Notes: generated from the letters alone by a model not told the origin. Numbered from the stretch's first letter, positions 1-10,895 are shown. The stretch: 44,509 nt of DNA from CAJBLF01 sp964613015 (GCA_964613015.1 CAZTFP010000011.1:1-44509), one strand, 5' to 3'. Numbers and translations: made by a program.

Positions 1-61
1 CTAAAGTGAGCTGTTACGCACTCATTAGGTGAATGGCTGCTTCCAAGCCAACACGCTCTAG
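1..61 (-). rRNA. 23S rRNA L11-binding (GTPase-associated centre) domain, isolated fragment
   Basis: Read on the minus strand, this stretch carries hallmark words of 23S helices 42-44: GTTGGCTTGGAAGCAGCC, then GAGTGCGTAACAGCTCA. In 23S rRNA this is the ~58-nt domain that binds ribosomal protein L11. The ends pair: CTAGAG (61-56) with CTTTAG (6-1), so the domain could fold on its own. Upstream on the minus strand, where the first thousand bases of a 23S gene should lie, there is only AT-rich DNA and then a penicillin-binding protein gene. It is therefore either an isolated rRNA piece, a regulatory mimic ahead of a gene beyond the left edge, or an assembly join. Identity of the domain is well supported; its role is unknown. 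Confidence 0.75.
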
Positions 62-128
62 ATCAATGGGGGGTATTCGAAATACGAACACTATAGATAT
101 AAATAAATATACAAATAAATCAATAAAC

Positions 129-149
129 AAAAAAAAGGGCATAAAGCCC
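129..149 (-). terminator. Terminator of the PBP gene
   Basis: On the minus strand GGGC-tttat-GCCC is followed directly by eight T residues. It lies 28 nt after the PBP stop codon and separates that gene from the rRNA-like element at the left edge. Confidence 0.8.
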
Positions 150-176
150 AATTTTTGATAAAGAAAAGTTTAAATA

Positions 177-3100
177 TTATTGTGCAAGATAGACACTAAG
201 ATCAATGGTCTGATTGAGGGTATTTTTGAAAGTATCTGCAGCACTTACTACCACAGGACCAAGTGAATCTATAGTGAAATTTGCAGTATTTCCACCCTTA
301 TATTCATATAAGGTAATTCAATTCCTCGTGATCTTTCCTCGTGCAAGTCCAGACTGCTCATCAAGCGGAAGTACTACGTCATAAGTACCAGAAGCATTTT
401 TGGTAACTTTGACAGCAGACAGCATGATCTTGGGTGCAGTAGTATCACCAGGAACAGATGATGTACCCAAAGCGAATTTGATAGGTATACTAGCTTTGTT
501 GGAGAATCAAGCAAAATCAAAAGCGACAAGATCTAGGGCATATGATCAGTTTTTAAATCCCGTTGTAGAGATAGTTATTTGTTTTGTATCAGTAACATTT
601 TTGGTATCTCATTGAGGATATTCAAAAAGTCCAACCTGTTGGTTATTGAGAAGAACAAGAACTTTTCTAATATTCTTTGGTCCATTGATAGTATAAGAAA
701 CAGTGAATGGAGATCAAATAGTACTATTAGTCGTTGGTACACCAAGACTGATTTTGATATTGGTATCAGGTTTTTCATCTCTACCTGGACACATTTGGAC
801 AGGCATCTGGACAAACACATTATTGAATGTATAGGCAACTCTGCCTGTAGTTATTCATCACACAGGAACACCACCAGACATAAATGCTGTAGAGTCTTTC
901 CATCGTTGAGTAACTTCCGCAAGATCCATACCGTTGGGCATAAAGGTATTAGGGACGATTAAGTATCCATTTTTTACATCACCAGGTACAGTATATGGAC
1001 TGACAAGTCAGTTACACATACCATCGAAAGTAATAGGTGTTGCTCAATCATCTGAAGCCAATCCTGGAGAGTTTTTGTACTTTAATGTGCTTACTGTAAG
1101 ATCAGCTGGTGTGGTAGAACTAGCTGCCTTTCCAGAAACTTTGGAAATACTTACAGAAACGGTATCAATATTTGGCATTTGTTCATTAGTAATATAGTTG
1201 TTTTTTAAAAGCCATCAAAACAATTTTTTGATAGGACCAGCATTGATTTCACCAAATGCGTTTACATACATAGGTGATCCATCGGCATTTCCTGCCCAGA
1301 TAATAGCAACCTTGCTAGGAGTATATCCTACAAGCCATCAATCTCTAGGACGATTTCATTTATCAGTTTTTACATCAGAAGTTCATGTTTTCAAACCATA
1401 CGTGAGTCATGAAACATCAAACATATGGGTAATACCAGTAATTCTATTTTCAGTATCAGAAAGTATTTTTCGTAAGAGAGAACGAATTCCTGGTTTGATA
1501 ACCTCGAGTTGATTATTTCATCAAGTCTTTTGGTAAAGAATAGAACCATCTCTAGATCTAACCTCCAAAATTGGATTAATGACTGCTGGAGTATCAGTAC
1601 TCATATGAGCATAAGCATTAGCAAATTCTAACATAGTAACTTCTCCAGCTCACAAAGCCAATGGATATCAATATTCTACATTATCATCCAATGAGGTAAG
1701 TCCAAGTTTTTTGAGAAATGGTTTTGCTACCACTTCACCACCAATTGCAGTAAACATTTTCGCTGCAGGAATATTTCTACTATGTCCAAGTGCTTTTTTG
1801 AGTGGTAACATTCATTCAAATTTATCATCAGCATCATTTGGCTGATCTTTTCCTATTTTAAATGGAATATCAAAGATAGGAGTATCGATAGTCAAAGAAA
1901 GAGTTTCTAATCCCAAAGCATAAATAAATGGTTTGACAGCAGAACCAGTTTGTCTCGGCCTTCTAACCATATCATTTTGTCATTGGATGGTCGTATTGAA
2001 ATAATCAATAGATCATACATAAGCCAATACGTCACCATTTTTACTATCTAAATAAATCATAGAACTATTGTTTGCACCATGACTTTGAAGGGTAGCATTA
2101 TTAGCTAAAATAGCTTCTTCAGCTACCTGTTGAATTTTACTATCAAGCGTTGTTTTGACAACAAATCCTCCTTTCATCAAAGTACCAGATCCATAGGTTT
2201 TTTCGAGTTCTTCGATAACCCATTGGACAAAGTGAGGTGCTTTGATAGGAAAAGTATTGGTACGGAAAACATAATTGATACCCTGGATAATAGCATCCTT
2301 AAGTTCTTGTTCAGTGATATATCCATTTTCATACATTTTATCCAGAGCCAAATCTTTTCTTCCATTAGTATATTTAACAGTAAGACTTGTCCCTGAAATA
2401 TTTATCGTAAACGATCATATTCCATCAATAAATTTTACAACATCATTGTTGTTTTTTTTGTTTGATAAATCAGCATTGGTAAGAATTTGTGTAAATTTAT
2501 CTGTGACCGCTTTTTGGACATCTCCAGAGAAAAGGACAGGATTACCATAATTATCTTTGACAACAAAGGCACCGACAACCAAATCTTTATTTTTATAAGG
2601 ATTATATAACGACGGACCTTTGGGAATAGAGGCTAAGATAGATGATTCCAACACCGTCAAATCTTTAGCAGATTTATCAAAATATGTTTTTGCAGCAGCT
2701 TCCACACCAAATGCATTATTTCCAAATGAAATATAATTGAGATATAATTCAAGTGTTCTATCTTTCATTTCTTTACGAAGCTCAGCATCAGAAAGACTAC
2801 TATTTCATTTACGGATAATATTTTCCAAAACACCACTAAGTTTACTCGTAAGAAGAATCTCTTTAATCTTTCTCGTAATCTTTCTATCTTGAGTCAAAAG
2901 AAGATTTCTAACCAACTGTTGGGGAATTGTTGATGCTCATTGAACTCTCGAACCAGGATTGATAACAGCACTAATTGCGGCCCTAAGCATTCCCATAGCA
3001 TCTAGTCCATTATGTTCTCGATAACGTTGATCTTCAAGTGCAACGATGGCATTGATCATATTCAAAGATATTCAGGAATAAGGAACATATTCTCTATTTT

Positions 3101-3383
3101 CTTCAAATAATTTATACAGAACCTCTCAATTTCTATCCTCGATTAGGGTTGCCTCATTAAATACCATATCATTGATTTTACTTACATCGGGAAGACCGAT
3201 TAATATATTTCTCGTAAACCACACACCAAACACCACAATAAAAAAAATAAAGGCAGCAAGTAGCCAAAACACTACTTTTTTCTTTTTGTTTGGCTGACCA
3301 TGTTGATAATGTGAAGATGAAGACGTATGTGATCTTCCAGAAAAATTTGGAGAATACAGTCTTTTCTGTTTAAAATAATTCAT
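177..3383 (-). CDS. Class A penicillin-binding protein (glycosyltransferase/transpeptidase)
   Basis: A bifunctional peptidoglycan synthase of 1068 residues when TGA is read as Gly. Order: short basic Ser/Lys-rich cytoplasmic end, one membrane segment (about residues 36-56), GT51 glycosyltransferase domain with EDQRYREHNG near residue 115 and STIPQQLVRN after it, then a transpeptidase domain with GSAVKPF (SxxK, about 480), HSRN (SxN, about 536) and LKTGTS (about 665). A C-terminal extension of roughly 250 residues looks beta-rich and is longer than in typical PBP1a. It polymerises lipid II and cross-links peptides outside the membrane. In-frame TGA codons occur throughout, all at plausible Gly sites. 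The gene follows a LysM-CHAP hydrolase gene with a terminator between, so it is probably transcribed alone. Confidence 0.93.
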
Positions 3384-3399
3384 AGGACAACATATTTTT

Positions 3400-3484
3400 A
3401 AACAAATAAAAAAGATCTAGATATGAGAACGTTAGTAGTCAATTTGATAAAAAAATCAACCACTAATACTAATATTCTCATATA
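3400..3484 (-). terminator. Long hairpin terminator between LysM-CHAP and PBP genes
   Basis: TATGAGAA (3422-3429) and TTAGTA (3432-3437) pair with TACTAA (3467-3472) and TTCTCATA (3475-3482) in one register, giving a long near-perfect stem. On the minus strand it is followed by CTTTTTTATTTG, so it probably ends the LysM-CHAP transcript. It also sits just upstream of the PBP start and could have a regulatory role. Confidence 0.6.
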
Positions 3485-3521
3485 AGACCTTCTGAAAATT
3501 TATTTTTCGTGAATAGAATAT

Positions 3522-4607
3522 TTAATAAATATAACAACTAATTTTGCTATTATTGACATCTTCCCAACGCTCAGTGACTATAAACTTACCTAAATAGTTC
3601 ATATCTCTTACAATCATTTTACCAATATCTGAACGATTACTAATAACCTTTCCTACATGACCAGCACTTGAATTTAATCTACTATAAACAATCAAGGCAC
3701 CAGCAGCAGGTTTACTACCTACACTAAGTCCAGCAGCTCTTGCATTAGCACACCGATTTTTAGCATCACCACCAAATGGTCTATCTTGAACAGTCTTTGC
3801 TTCATTAAAATGAAAGATATCTGGTCTCAAAATAGCAGCATACCAAGTACAGTATCCTACAGCAAATCCGTTTTGAATCTTTTGTGTAAAGATAGATTTT
3901 GATATAATAGTACTCTTATTTGTAGTATCTCATCAGTCACTAGTATCATAAATAACAGTAGTAGCTTTGGTTGAAAGTTTAGGAGAATTTTTGGTAGGTT
4001 TACCAGCCTTATTGATAGTAGGTCTATATGTGATAGTAGATTCTGGGATAATTTCTGGTTTTGGTCTTTCTAGCAATCATACTTCATATGCTTTTTCTTT
4101 AGTAATATTGATAAATACTTCTTGTCCTGGAGAGAAAATTTCCGTTTCATCCTGGACGTAGTTTAGCGTCATCAAATCTTGAAGATTGAGTGTATATTTA
4201 TTGGCAAATACAACAACATTGGTTTTATCCTTAATAGTATACACTATACCATCTACTTGATTAGAAACCTTCAATACTTGTCACGATGCTAAATCATTTT
4301 TTTTAAGATTATTTTCTTGTATAATACTAGAAACAGTCGTTCAGAAAACGCCTGCTATTTTTAGTAAAGTATCTCAATCTTGGACAGTATATTCGACATT
4401 ATTATTTGCATCTATATTGGCATTAATATTGTCCAAATTAATTTCGGAAGAAGCTCAATCATCACTTTGTATAAAACCTGAGTTAATAGCTAATTGTTCT
4501 TGTTTGTTTTCAAATAGATCTGCATTTGCAATAACAAAAATAAAGAACACAATAAAACATAACGATAAAACAAGCTTGAAGTAGTTTACACGATTAAACT
4601 TTATCAT
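3522..4607 (-). CDS. Secreted LysM-CHAP peptidoglycan hydrolase
   Basis: 361 residues. The N-terminus has a hydrophobic signal or anchor segment (about residues 9-28). A LysM repeat follows at about 70-115, starting YTVQDGDTLL, and a second LysM-like segment at about 150-205; these bind glycan strands. The C-terminus from about 245 is a CHAP amidase/endopeptidase domain with the Cys in GYCTWYAA (about 250) and the His in AGHVGKV (about 316). The protein would cut peptide cross-links or stems in the wall. It lies between tRNA-Ser and the PBP gene on the same strand, pairing a wall hydrolase with a wall synthase. Several TGA codons are read as Gly, including the one before the second LysM-like segment's proline-rich linker. 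Confidence 0.88.
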
Positions 4608-4626
4608 ACAATATAAGAGTGATAAA

Positions 4627-4716
4627 TGGCGGAGAGAGTGGGATTTGAACCCACGGTCCGGTTGCCCGGACGGCTGCTTTCAAGGCAGCTGCATTCAACC
4701 ACTCTGCCATCTCTCC
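4627..4716 (-). tRNA. tRNA-Ser (anticodon UGA)
   Basis: On the minus strand the molecule begins GGAGAGATGGCAGAGTGG and ends TCTCTCCGCCA, so the acceptor stem closes and CCA is encoded. The anticodon loop CTTGAAA gives UGA, which decodes UCA. A long variable arm (class II) fits serine. This is not a UGA-decoding tRNA, which would need anticodon UCA. Confidence 0.95.
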
Positions 4717-4899
4717 ACAGATCAACTAAGGGGTTTATTACGTGATTGAATACTTGCAGTAAAAAATAGTAAGTATTTGCCAGGCTTTTTCAAGGAATAA
4801 ATACAATCGGCATTTTAAGCGTATTTTTTACCATATACAAGCAAAAAAGATTGAATTTATAGTACTATTAAGTATCAATAAAATATACCATTTATACTC

Positions 4900-4905
4900 T
4901 ATAAT
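4900..4905 (+). promoter_or_regulatory. -10 element of def, probably leaderless
   Basis: TATAAT ends 5 nt before the ATG of peptide deformylase, so transcription should begin at or within a base or two of the start codon. No clear -35 box is seen. Confidence 0.55.
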
Positions 4906-4910
4906 AGAAT

Positions 4911-5423
4911 ATGGGCTATCCAGTCAAACGCATTCAAACAGGAATAAACAATCCAATTCTTAGAAATATTTCAGAAGAAATAGAAGAAATTGATCAGGAT
5001 TTGATACTATTTTGTCATAAACTTTTGATTTTGATGTACCAGAATAAGGGGGTATGACTAGCTGCTCCACAAGTGGGTGAAAATATTAGAGTCATTGCAA
5101 CCAGTCAACGAGACAAAAAGAAAACCAAAGATAAATTTTTGGGAGAAACGATTATGATCAACCCAAAGATTACAGAGAAATCAAAAGAAATGATACTTCG
5201 AGAAGAGGCATGTATTTCACTACCAAATTGCACAGGCATGGTAAGAAGACACCATACCATTACCGTAGAATTTTTGGATTTGAAAGGCAAGAAACAAACC
5301 AAAAAATATAAAGAATTCAATTCTGTAATTATCCAACATGAAATAGATCATCTCGATGGAGTTTTATTTATGGACAAAATCCTACCGACCAAACCAAGCA
5401 AAAAGGTAGAAAAGAAAAAATAA
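4911..5423 (+). CDS. def: Peptide deformylase
   Basis: Removes the formyl group from the N-terminal methionine of new proteins; a metal enzyme in the cytosol. The 170 residues carry all three family motifs: GVGLAAPQVG (about residue 47, whose second Gly is TGA), EACISL with the metal-binding Cys (about 99; the usual EGCLS has Ala here) and QHEIDH with two metal His (about 142). The length matches the family. The ATG at 4911 gives the normal N-terminus and sits just after a TATAAT box. A Lys-rich tail ends the protein. It is followed at 65 nt by a 2H-phosphoesterase-like gene on the same strand. Confidence 0.96.
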
Positions 5424-5488
5424 CGACTCATTTTTTATTTGTAAACCACTGACAGTGATATAATGGTTTATTTTATACAATTAAAAAA

Positions 5489-6076
5489 ATGAAAGAATCA
5501 ATAGAATTTGATGATACAGTAAAGAAGATTATACCCATTATAATCAATTTTAATCCAGAAAAGATAACACTGTTGTTAGATATTGATAATAGGTTCCCAA
5601 ACATGGAAGCAAAAAGAGTCCAAGCAGAAGAATTTAAATTAAACAGCAAATCTGAATTTCATCTTACTATCATTGGTAGTAATACATGAGAAAAAATAAA
5701 AAAAAGTATTTCTCTCTTAGAAAAGAGCGAAAGAGAAAAGATACTAAACAAAATATATGTACTATCCGAATCCATAAAATGGAATATCACACTGCAAAAC
5801 AATTTTTTCTATATTGAGAAAGAATATGCTGAAGAAGATCCAAATAACCAAGGAAGTCTTATATACGAAAAACGTAAATCTATAATTCAAATGGCAGAAA
5901 TCAATGGATTAAAGAATTTTTATAGGCAATTAAACGTTTTGTTGTGAGAATGATTTGATGAACCACTACCACATATAACACTATATACAACAAGTACTAG
6001 AGAAAATAAGAGATTAAGGGGGATAGGAATATACTCACAAAAACAGCTCGAAGAATTGAGTCCCCAAAAAATATAA
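5489..6076 (+). CDS. 2H-phosphoesterase-like protein
   Basis: 195 residues, not a close match to anything I can name. Two short motifs about 100 residues apart, FHLTIIG (about 56) and PHITLYT (about 160), fit the paired HxT/S signature of the 2H phosphoesterase fold (LigT, CPDase and AKAP7 relatives), which act on 2',3'-cyclic phosphates or 2'-5' linked RNA. Three TGA codons are read as Gly (one after IIGSNT and two in LLGEGF); under the standard code the gene would break at residue 67. It has its own terminator just downstream and a TATAAT box about 25 nt before the start. Function is inferred only from the two motifs and their spacing. Confidence 0.6.
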
Positions 6077-6090
6077 ACTGTTCATATAAA

Positions 6091-6118
6091 AAAATCCCAC
6101 CAAAATGGGATTTTTTTT
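6091..6118 (+). terminator. Intrinsic terminator after the 2H-like gene
   Basis: AAAATCCCA-ccaaaa-TGGGATTTT plus further T residues. The A-rich left flank means it could also work for the convergent minus-strand gene that ends at 6147. Confidence 0.85.
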
Positions 6119-6146
6119 ATACTATATATAGTAGCAACATATACTC

Positions 6147-6860
6147 CTATTTTTTCTTGTAAAATTTCCTATTCACTTTTTTGGGAGCAACATTTATTGT
6201 GCTCCTGAAAATCTCTGAGAGATTGAAACAAAACTCTGCGAGGAGATATACCTGATGTAGAGGGATAATATCAAATATTTTTTGTCATTCTTTGAGCGTA
6301 TAAAAGTCTATTTCTATATTCAAGCCATAGTCTTTACTTCATTTCCATTCCACAAAATAATCAGCATATTTTATAGCAAATGAGAGTTTAGAGATATGTT
6401 GTCCCTTAGAAAGATAATCTTTTTGTTTGAGATAATCATCCAACTTAATTTTTACATCAGCAGTTTCGATATGATTGAGAACATTTCTAATAAACCTGAT
6501 GACATGCTCAAACGCGACGTATTTATCTTGTAGCTTTTCGCTCAAAAACTTTTGAAAAGTCTGTTGAGTCTCTATCATCTCTCTCATCACAGAAAATATT
6601 CCCCTAAAAGAATTTATCTCGACCATATATCCAAATATATTTTTTTTATCAGGATGTGCATAGATATCAGAGAGTATTTTTTTGACAATCACTCACTTCA
6701 TGACAAAATTCTTTTTTTCTCAGGTATGAATAGGAAAATCCACAACATCAGAAGAAATATCATGAGATTTGATATGTTTTTCCAAAAATTTTCACAGATA
6801 GAGAAATCTATAAAATCACTGCAGAAGTTCTATATTTTGTTGAATTTTTTTGTTGAGCAT
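6147..6860 (-). CDS. Uncharacterised helical protein with HEPN-type RNxxxH motif
   Basis: 237 residues when TGA is read as Gly. I do not recognise a full-length family. It is predicted to be mostly helical and contains RNVLNH at residues 125-130, which fits the RNxxxH signature of HEPN ribonucleases, with hydrophobic residues before and helix around it as in that fold. The ATG at 6860 gives the longest in-frame reading; an internal ATG at 6701 is possible. A lone HEPN motif may belong to a toxin, a defence nuclease or an RNA-processing enzyme. No nucleotidyltransferase (MNT) partner is visible nearby: the neighbours are the 2H-like gene (convergent) and ftsL (same strand, beyond a terminator). 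Confidence 0.5.
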
Positions 6861-6879
6861 AATAAAATGAAAATAAAAA

Positions 6880-6898
6880 ATAAGCTCATCGAGCTTAT
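6880..6898 (-). terminator. Terminator of the rsmH-ftsL transcript
   Basis: ATAAGCTC-atc-GAGCTTAT; on the minus strand it is followed by TTTTTATTTTC. It lies 41 nt after the ftsL-like stop. Confidence 0.75.
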
Positions 6899-6938
6899 AG
6901 CAAAATCCAGCTAAAGCAGGATATATAAGAGGTAAATA

Positions 6939-7328
6939 TTAATTAATCAAATCTTTAGCTGACAAGAATCCAAGTTGGATAGCGGTAGGGATTTTGACGA
7001 TTTCCGCACTCACATTCACCACATCTCTTTTGAAATTAGTAGATTGGACAGCATCCCGATTCTGTTGTTTATAATCAAGAAGTTTGGTTTTGAGAATTTC
7101 ATATCTGAAGGTAATTGTAGTCATATTTTGGTTTGCTTGTTTGAGAAAATATCCACGCGTAGAAGAAAGATTTACAAAATAGAGATAGAAAAAAAGACAA
7201 AGCACAAGAAAAAAAGATAATGTTCCAACCTTAAAAAGCTCAACGATACTATCATAACGTTTATATTTGCTAACGATTCATGTATAGACCTTATTTACTT
7301 GGCCTGGAATAAAAGCAAAAGTTCTCAT
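6939..7328 (-). CDS. ftsL: FtsL-like cell-division protein
   Basis: 129 residues: a cytoplasmic end of about 32 residues, one membrane segment (about 33-55) and an extracytoplasmic part that looks helical (a coiled coil is plausible). That is the FtsL/DivIC plan. FtsL has almost no conserved sequence, so the call rests on this topology and on position: it is 104 nt downstream of rsmH on the same strand, the usual mraW-ftsL order of the division and cell-wall cluster. The next usual gene, a PBP3 homologue (ftsI), is not adjacent. One TGA (Gly) lies near residue 17. Confidence 0.65.
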
Positions 7329-7432
7329 ACTTCTAAATTAACTAAAAATGAATAACTAAAAACGTATGATTTGTTCTTATATAGATTATCGTAATTTACA
7401 ATAGTTCATTCAAGCAATACCTACACTGTTCA

Positions 7433-8317
7433 CTATTCACTTTTCACTAGTTTTTCTATAATTCTCATTTTAGCACTTCTTGCAGCTCTATTCACTGCAA
7501 CTTCTTTATAGTTCGGCATGACGGGTTTTTTAGTTACCAGCTTGTAATTTCACGTGGCAACTAATGTAATAAATGCTTGTTTCACCAATCTATCTTCGAT
7601 GCTATGATAGGTAATTATCAAACATCTTCAAGCCGAATTCAAAGCTTCTGGAAAGACCGACAAAAAAGATTTCAGATTATCAAGTTCTCTATTGGTTTCG
7701 ATTCTTAACGATTGAAAAATAACAGTACATGCCTTATCTCCGAGCCCACACGCATTCAAAATCAGTTTAAAATCCTGAGTAGTGATAATCTGTTTTTGTT
7801 TTCTCGTAGTAATAATATGTTGCGCGAGTTCAAGAGCTTTTGGAGAAGAAAAGTCTGCATAAGTTTCAAAAATATGTGTAAGTTGGTCTACCGTATATTT
7901 GGCAAGGATATCAGCTGCAGTCTGACCTTGTGACGTATCGAATCTCATATCCAACGGTGCGACTCCCCTTATACTAAATCCACGTTCTACGGCTTTGAAG
8001 TGCTCAAGATTGACTCCCAAATCATTCAAAATAAAATCTGCTTTTCTTCATCATAAGACTGATTGAATATTCGTATAATTATCATGGATATACTCTATTC
8101 TATTGGCAATATCTATATCTGATTCTCTGATTCTCATTTTCGCTTTTTTCATCATCAATGCATCGACATCAAATCCCAACAATCTAGCATTCTTTGCTAA
8201 AGCCAAAAGTACCATAGCATGTCAGCCATGACCAAGTGTGCAATCTACAATAAGTTTACTTTTCGGATCCAAAAACGAACAAACTTCTTGGAGTAAAACT
8301 GGGGTATGAAGTATCAT
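7433..8317 (-). CDS. rsmH: 16S rRNA m4C1402 methyltransferase RsmH
   Basis: 294 residues, the usual length. It N4-methylates C1402 of 16S rRNA with S-adenosylmethionine. The N-terminus HTPVLLQEV, the SAM loop VDCTLGHGGH (about 24-33, second Gly from TGA) and LGFDVDA are typical; the family signature YHSIEDRLVK lies near residue 243, followed by NRAARSAKMR. Under the standard code it would split into at least four pieces. It heads the two-gene rsmH-ftsL unit and is divergent from the membrane-protein gene at 8439. Confidence 0.95.
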
Positions 8318-8392
8318 ATCTTAGCAAAGAATAAAGTGAAATCACTATAAGTAAACTCAGAAAAATAGCAAAACAATAGCAAAGAGTAAGGA

Positions 8393-8420
8393 TTGACATT
8401 TAATATAAAAAATATATAAG
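8393..8420 (+). promoter_or_regulatory. Sigma-70 type promoter of the 8439 gene
   Basis: TTGACA (8393-8398), 16-nt spacer, TATAAG (8415-8420). A further TATAAA lies at about 8425. The start codon at 8439 is so close that the 5' leader would be about 12 nt or absent. Confidence 0.6.
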
Positions 8421-8438
8421 AAAGTATAAATAAATAAT

Positions 8439-8792
8439 ATGGAAACAAAAATAGTCACCACTATCATTACCATTATCGTAAGTGGTATAATATCATTTTT
8501 CTTCGCTTCAACACACCAATCCGCAGTAAGATTCAAAAAAATAATAAAAGAAGCGAAGGAGATTTATTATGATGTATTGATAATTATTATCGGTGCTGCG
8601 ATACTCAAGGCAACTTGCTGTGTATTATGGCTATGCATTATTATAGTAATAATGATAGAGCTAAATATATCGACCAGTATGATAATATCATATCTATTGT
8701 CTACTAGTATTGGAGCTTATTTGGGATATGTCGTTACAAACTGGTGGTTTAATAGAAAAATGCAACAATACAAAAAATTACAGGAAGTATAA
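8439..8792 (+). CDS. Small integral membrane protein, function unknown
   Basis: 117 residues with three to four hydrophobic segments (about 5-23, 45-75 and 80-103) and a basic C-terminus. No family is recognised. No in-frame TGA. It has a good promoter upstream and a hairpin-T-tract terminator at 8820, so it is a single-gene unit between rsmH (divergent) and der. Confidence 0.7.
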   Translation: METKIVTTIITIIVSGIISFFFASTHQSAVRFKKIIKEAKEIYYDVLIIIIGAAILKATCCVLWLCIIIVIMIELNISTSMIISYLLSTSIGAYLGYVVTNWWFNRKMQQYKKLQEV

Positions 8793-8819
8793 AAAATGCA
8801 AAAAAAGTATATCAACAGA

Positions 8820-8847
8820 GAGGTTCGGTTTTCGAGCTTCTTTTTTT
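8820..8847 (+). terminator. Terminator after the 8439 gene
   Basis: GAGGTTCG-gtttt-CGAGCTTC (with G:T pairs) followed by seven T residues. Confidence 0.65.
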
Positions 8848-8924
8848 ATTACATTGATTTCGAAACCCTTTTCTATACAACCATTTTCGAATTCAAAATT
8901 CAAAATTTAAACTTCAAAATTAAT

Positions 8925-10379
8925 ATGAACATTTGATTAGTAGGTTCGACCAATGTCGGAAAATCTACGCTCTTCAATAGGCTTATTGGACAGTTTAGAG
9001 CTATAGTTACAGACATTCCAGGGACCACCAGAGATATTATAGAACATGAAACCTTGATCGACGACATCGGCAAAGTAACTTTTCTTGATAGTCCAGGATT
9101 ACATGATTTCACCGAAGAAGAAGTGCTTATCAAACAAATAATCAATCATTCTGATCTTATTCTTTTTATAATCGACGACAGTATTGGGATAACCGCAAAA
9201 GAACAACATATCTATTCTTATATCATCGAAAAACACAAAAAAAACAAGACAATACTAATTGTAAACAAGATAGATATCAAGCACAAAGAAAAGGATTATG
9301 ACCTTGCGGTCAACGAATATTATAGCTTAGGGTTTGATCATGTTTTGGGTATCAGTGCAAAAAAGCAGAAAAATTTAGTAGAAGTCAAAGATCTCATCAC
9401 CAAGATAATAAATGCTAAAGTATTAAAAGAAAACACAGAAACTGAAGCACTAGTTACCAGCGAAACACAAGTGCAAGACAATAGAATTCACATGGCTATT
9501 ATTGGAAAACCAAACGCAGGAAAATCCACACTATTGAATGCGCTGATGAAAAAAACTGTTTCTAAAGTAGAAAGTATTCCAGGGACTACACGCGATTACA
9601 TAATCGGAGAGTTTACTATGGATAAAAAGAAATATGTCGTCTACGATACTGCAGGCATAAGAAAAAAGTGAGATATTCATGGTATAGAAAAGATAGCCTT
9701 CGATAAAACTCTAGATATGTTAAAATACAAAAGACCAATCATTTTATTTATGGTCGATGGTGTTGATGGTATTTCTCACAGAGATATGACACTAATCCAA
9801 GAGATCAACAATCTTGCATTACCCATGATTCTTTGTGTAAACAAAGTAGACTTATTAGATGCAAAACATCAGAAACTTCTGGTCGCAAAAACCAAAGCAA
9901 TGATGGATTTCGCCAAATATATCCAAGTATTTCCTATTTCAGCCAAAACTAAAAAAGGAGTCAAAGAGATCTTCGAAGTACTAAGCAAGATAAAAAAAGA
10001 AGCAGAAAGAAGAATAGATACTAGTGAATTAAATGATATTATAGGAAAAGAATTTATTAGTAGACCACCAAGGTTCCCCAAAAATAAAATCTGTAAAATT
10101 TTATATATCACACAGATAGATATCAATGCACCGACATTTATTGCATTCGTAAATCACAAAACAAGAGCAAACTTTGCCTTCAAAAGATGGTTAGAAAACA
10201 CGATTAGAATCCATTTCGGATTTATGGGCACACCATTGGTGATTAGATTTAAGGAGAGACAAGATTCTAGACTAGAAAAAAGAGAGGAAGAAAAAGAGGA
10301 AAATCAGGATGAAAAAGGAGAAAAAAAACAAGAAGCATACGGACATAGAACCAAAAAAAAGGAAGAAAAGAAAAAGTAG
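8925..10379 (+). CDS. der: Ribosome biogenesis GTPase Der (EngA)
   Basis: 484 residues with the two tandem GTPase domains unique to Der, which assists 50S subunit maturation. Domain 1: GSTNVGKS (residues 7-14), PGTTRD, DSPG, NKID. Domain 2: GKPNAGKS (about 194), PGTTRD, DTAG, NKVD. A KH-like C-terminal domain follows, then a charged Lys/Glu-rich tail. The ATG at 8925 is chosen because the next residues NIGLVG give the normal first strand; that Gly (residue 4) is TGA. Another TGA follows DTAGIRKK. No clear Shine-Dalgarno precedes it. lspA follows after 27 nt. Confidence 0.96.
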
Positions 10380-10406
10380 ATTTAATATATAATAGTAAGG
10401 TAATCT

Positions 10407-10823
10407 ATGAAAGACATAAAACTACGAGCAGGAATAATTATTTTTACAGGAAGTGATATGATATCAAAATATTTTTTTTATAATAGACAATATCTGAACC
10501 ATACACTATATATTTTACCAATATTGAACAAGGGAATATCTCGATCATTGCCGGTACCATTTATAATTATTATGATAATAAGCATACTAGGGATGGGGAT
10601 ATTTATACGATTGTTTACGACAAAAAAAATTAATCGGATTATTACGACATTGTTGATTGCAGGAACTCTAGGAAATATGATTGACAGGGTATTGTTGGGA
10701 GGAGTCAGAGATTTTATCAATATAAGACTTTTCAATTTTCCCATCTTCAACTTAGCAGACATGATGCTGAGTATTGGAGTAGTTATACGATTTGCTAGAG
10801 TTATGCTTGAAAAAAAGAAATAA
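10407..10823 (+). CDS. lspA: Lipoprotein signal peptidase (signal peptidase II)
   Basis: 138 residues, slightly shorter than usual, with about four membrane segments. It cleaves prolipoprotein signal peptides in the membrane. Both catalytic Asp motifs are present: GNMIDR (about residues 91-96) and FNLADM (about 112-117). It follows der by 27 nt, with AAGG before the start as a possible ribosome binding site. It has no in-frame TGA. A degenerate Lgt-like gene lies at 13538-14317. Confidence 0.9.
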   Translation: MKDIKLRAGIIIFTGSDMISKYFFYNRQYLNHTLYILPILNKGISRSLPVPFIIIMIISILGMGIFIRLFTTKKINRIITTLLIAGTLGNMIDRVLLGGVRDFINIRLFNFPIFNLADMMLSIGVVIRFARVMLEKKK

Positions 10824-10895
10824 AAAATTACACTCCCACCACCAAACAAACATTTTGGTAAATAATTACTTTGTTTTATACCTTATACATATATC

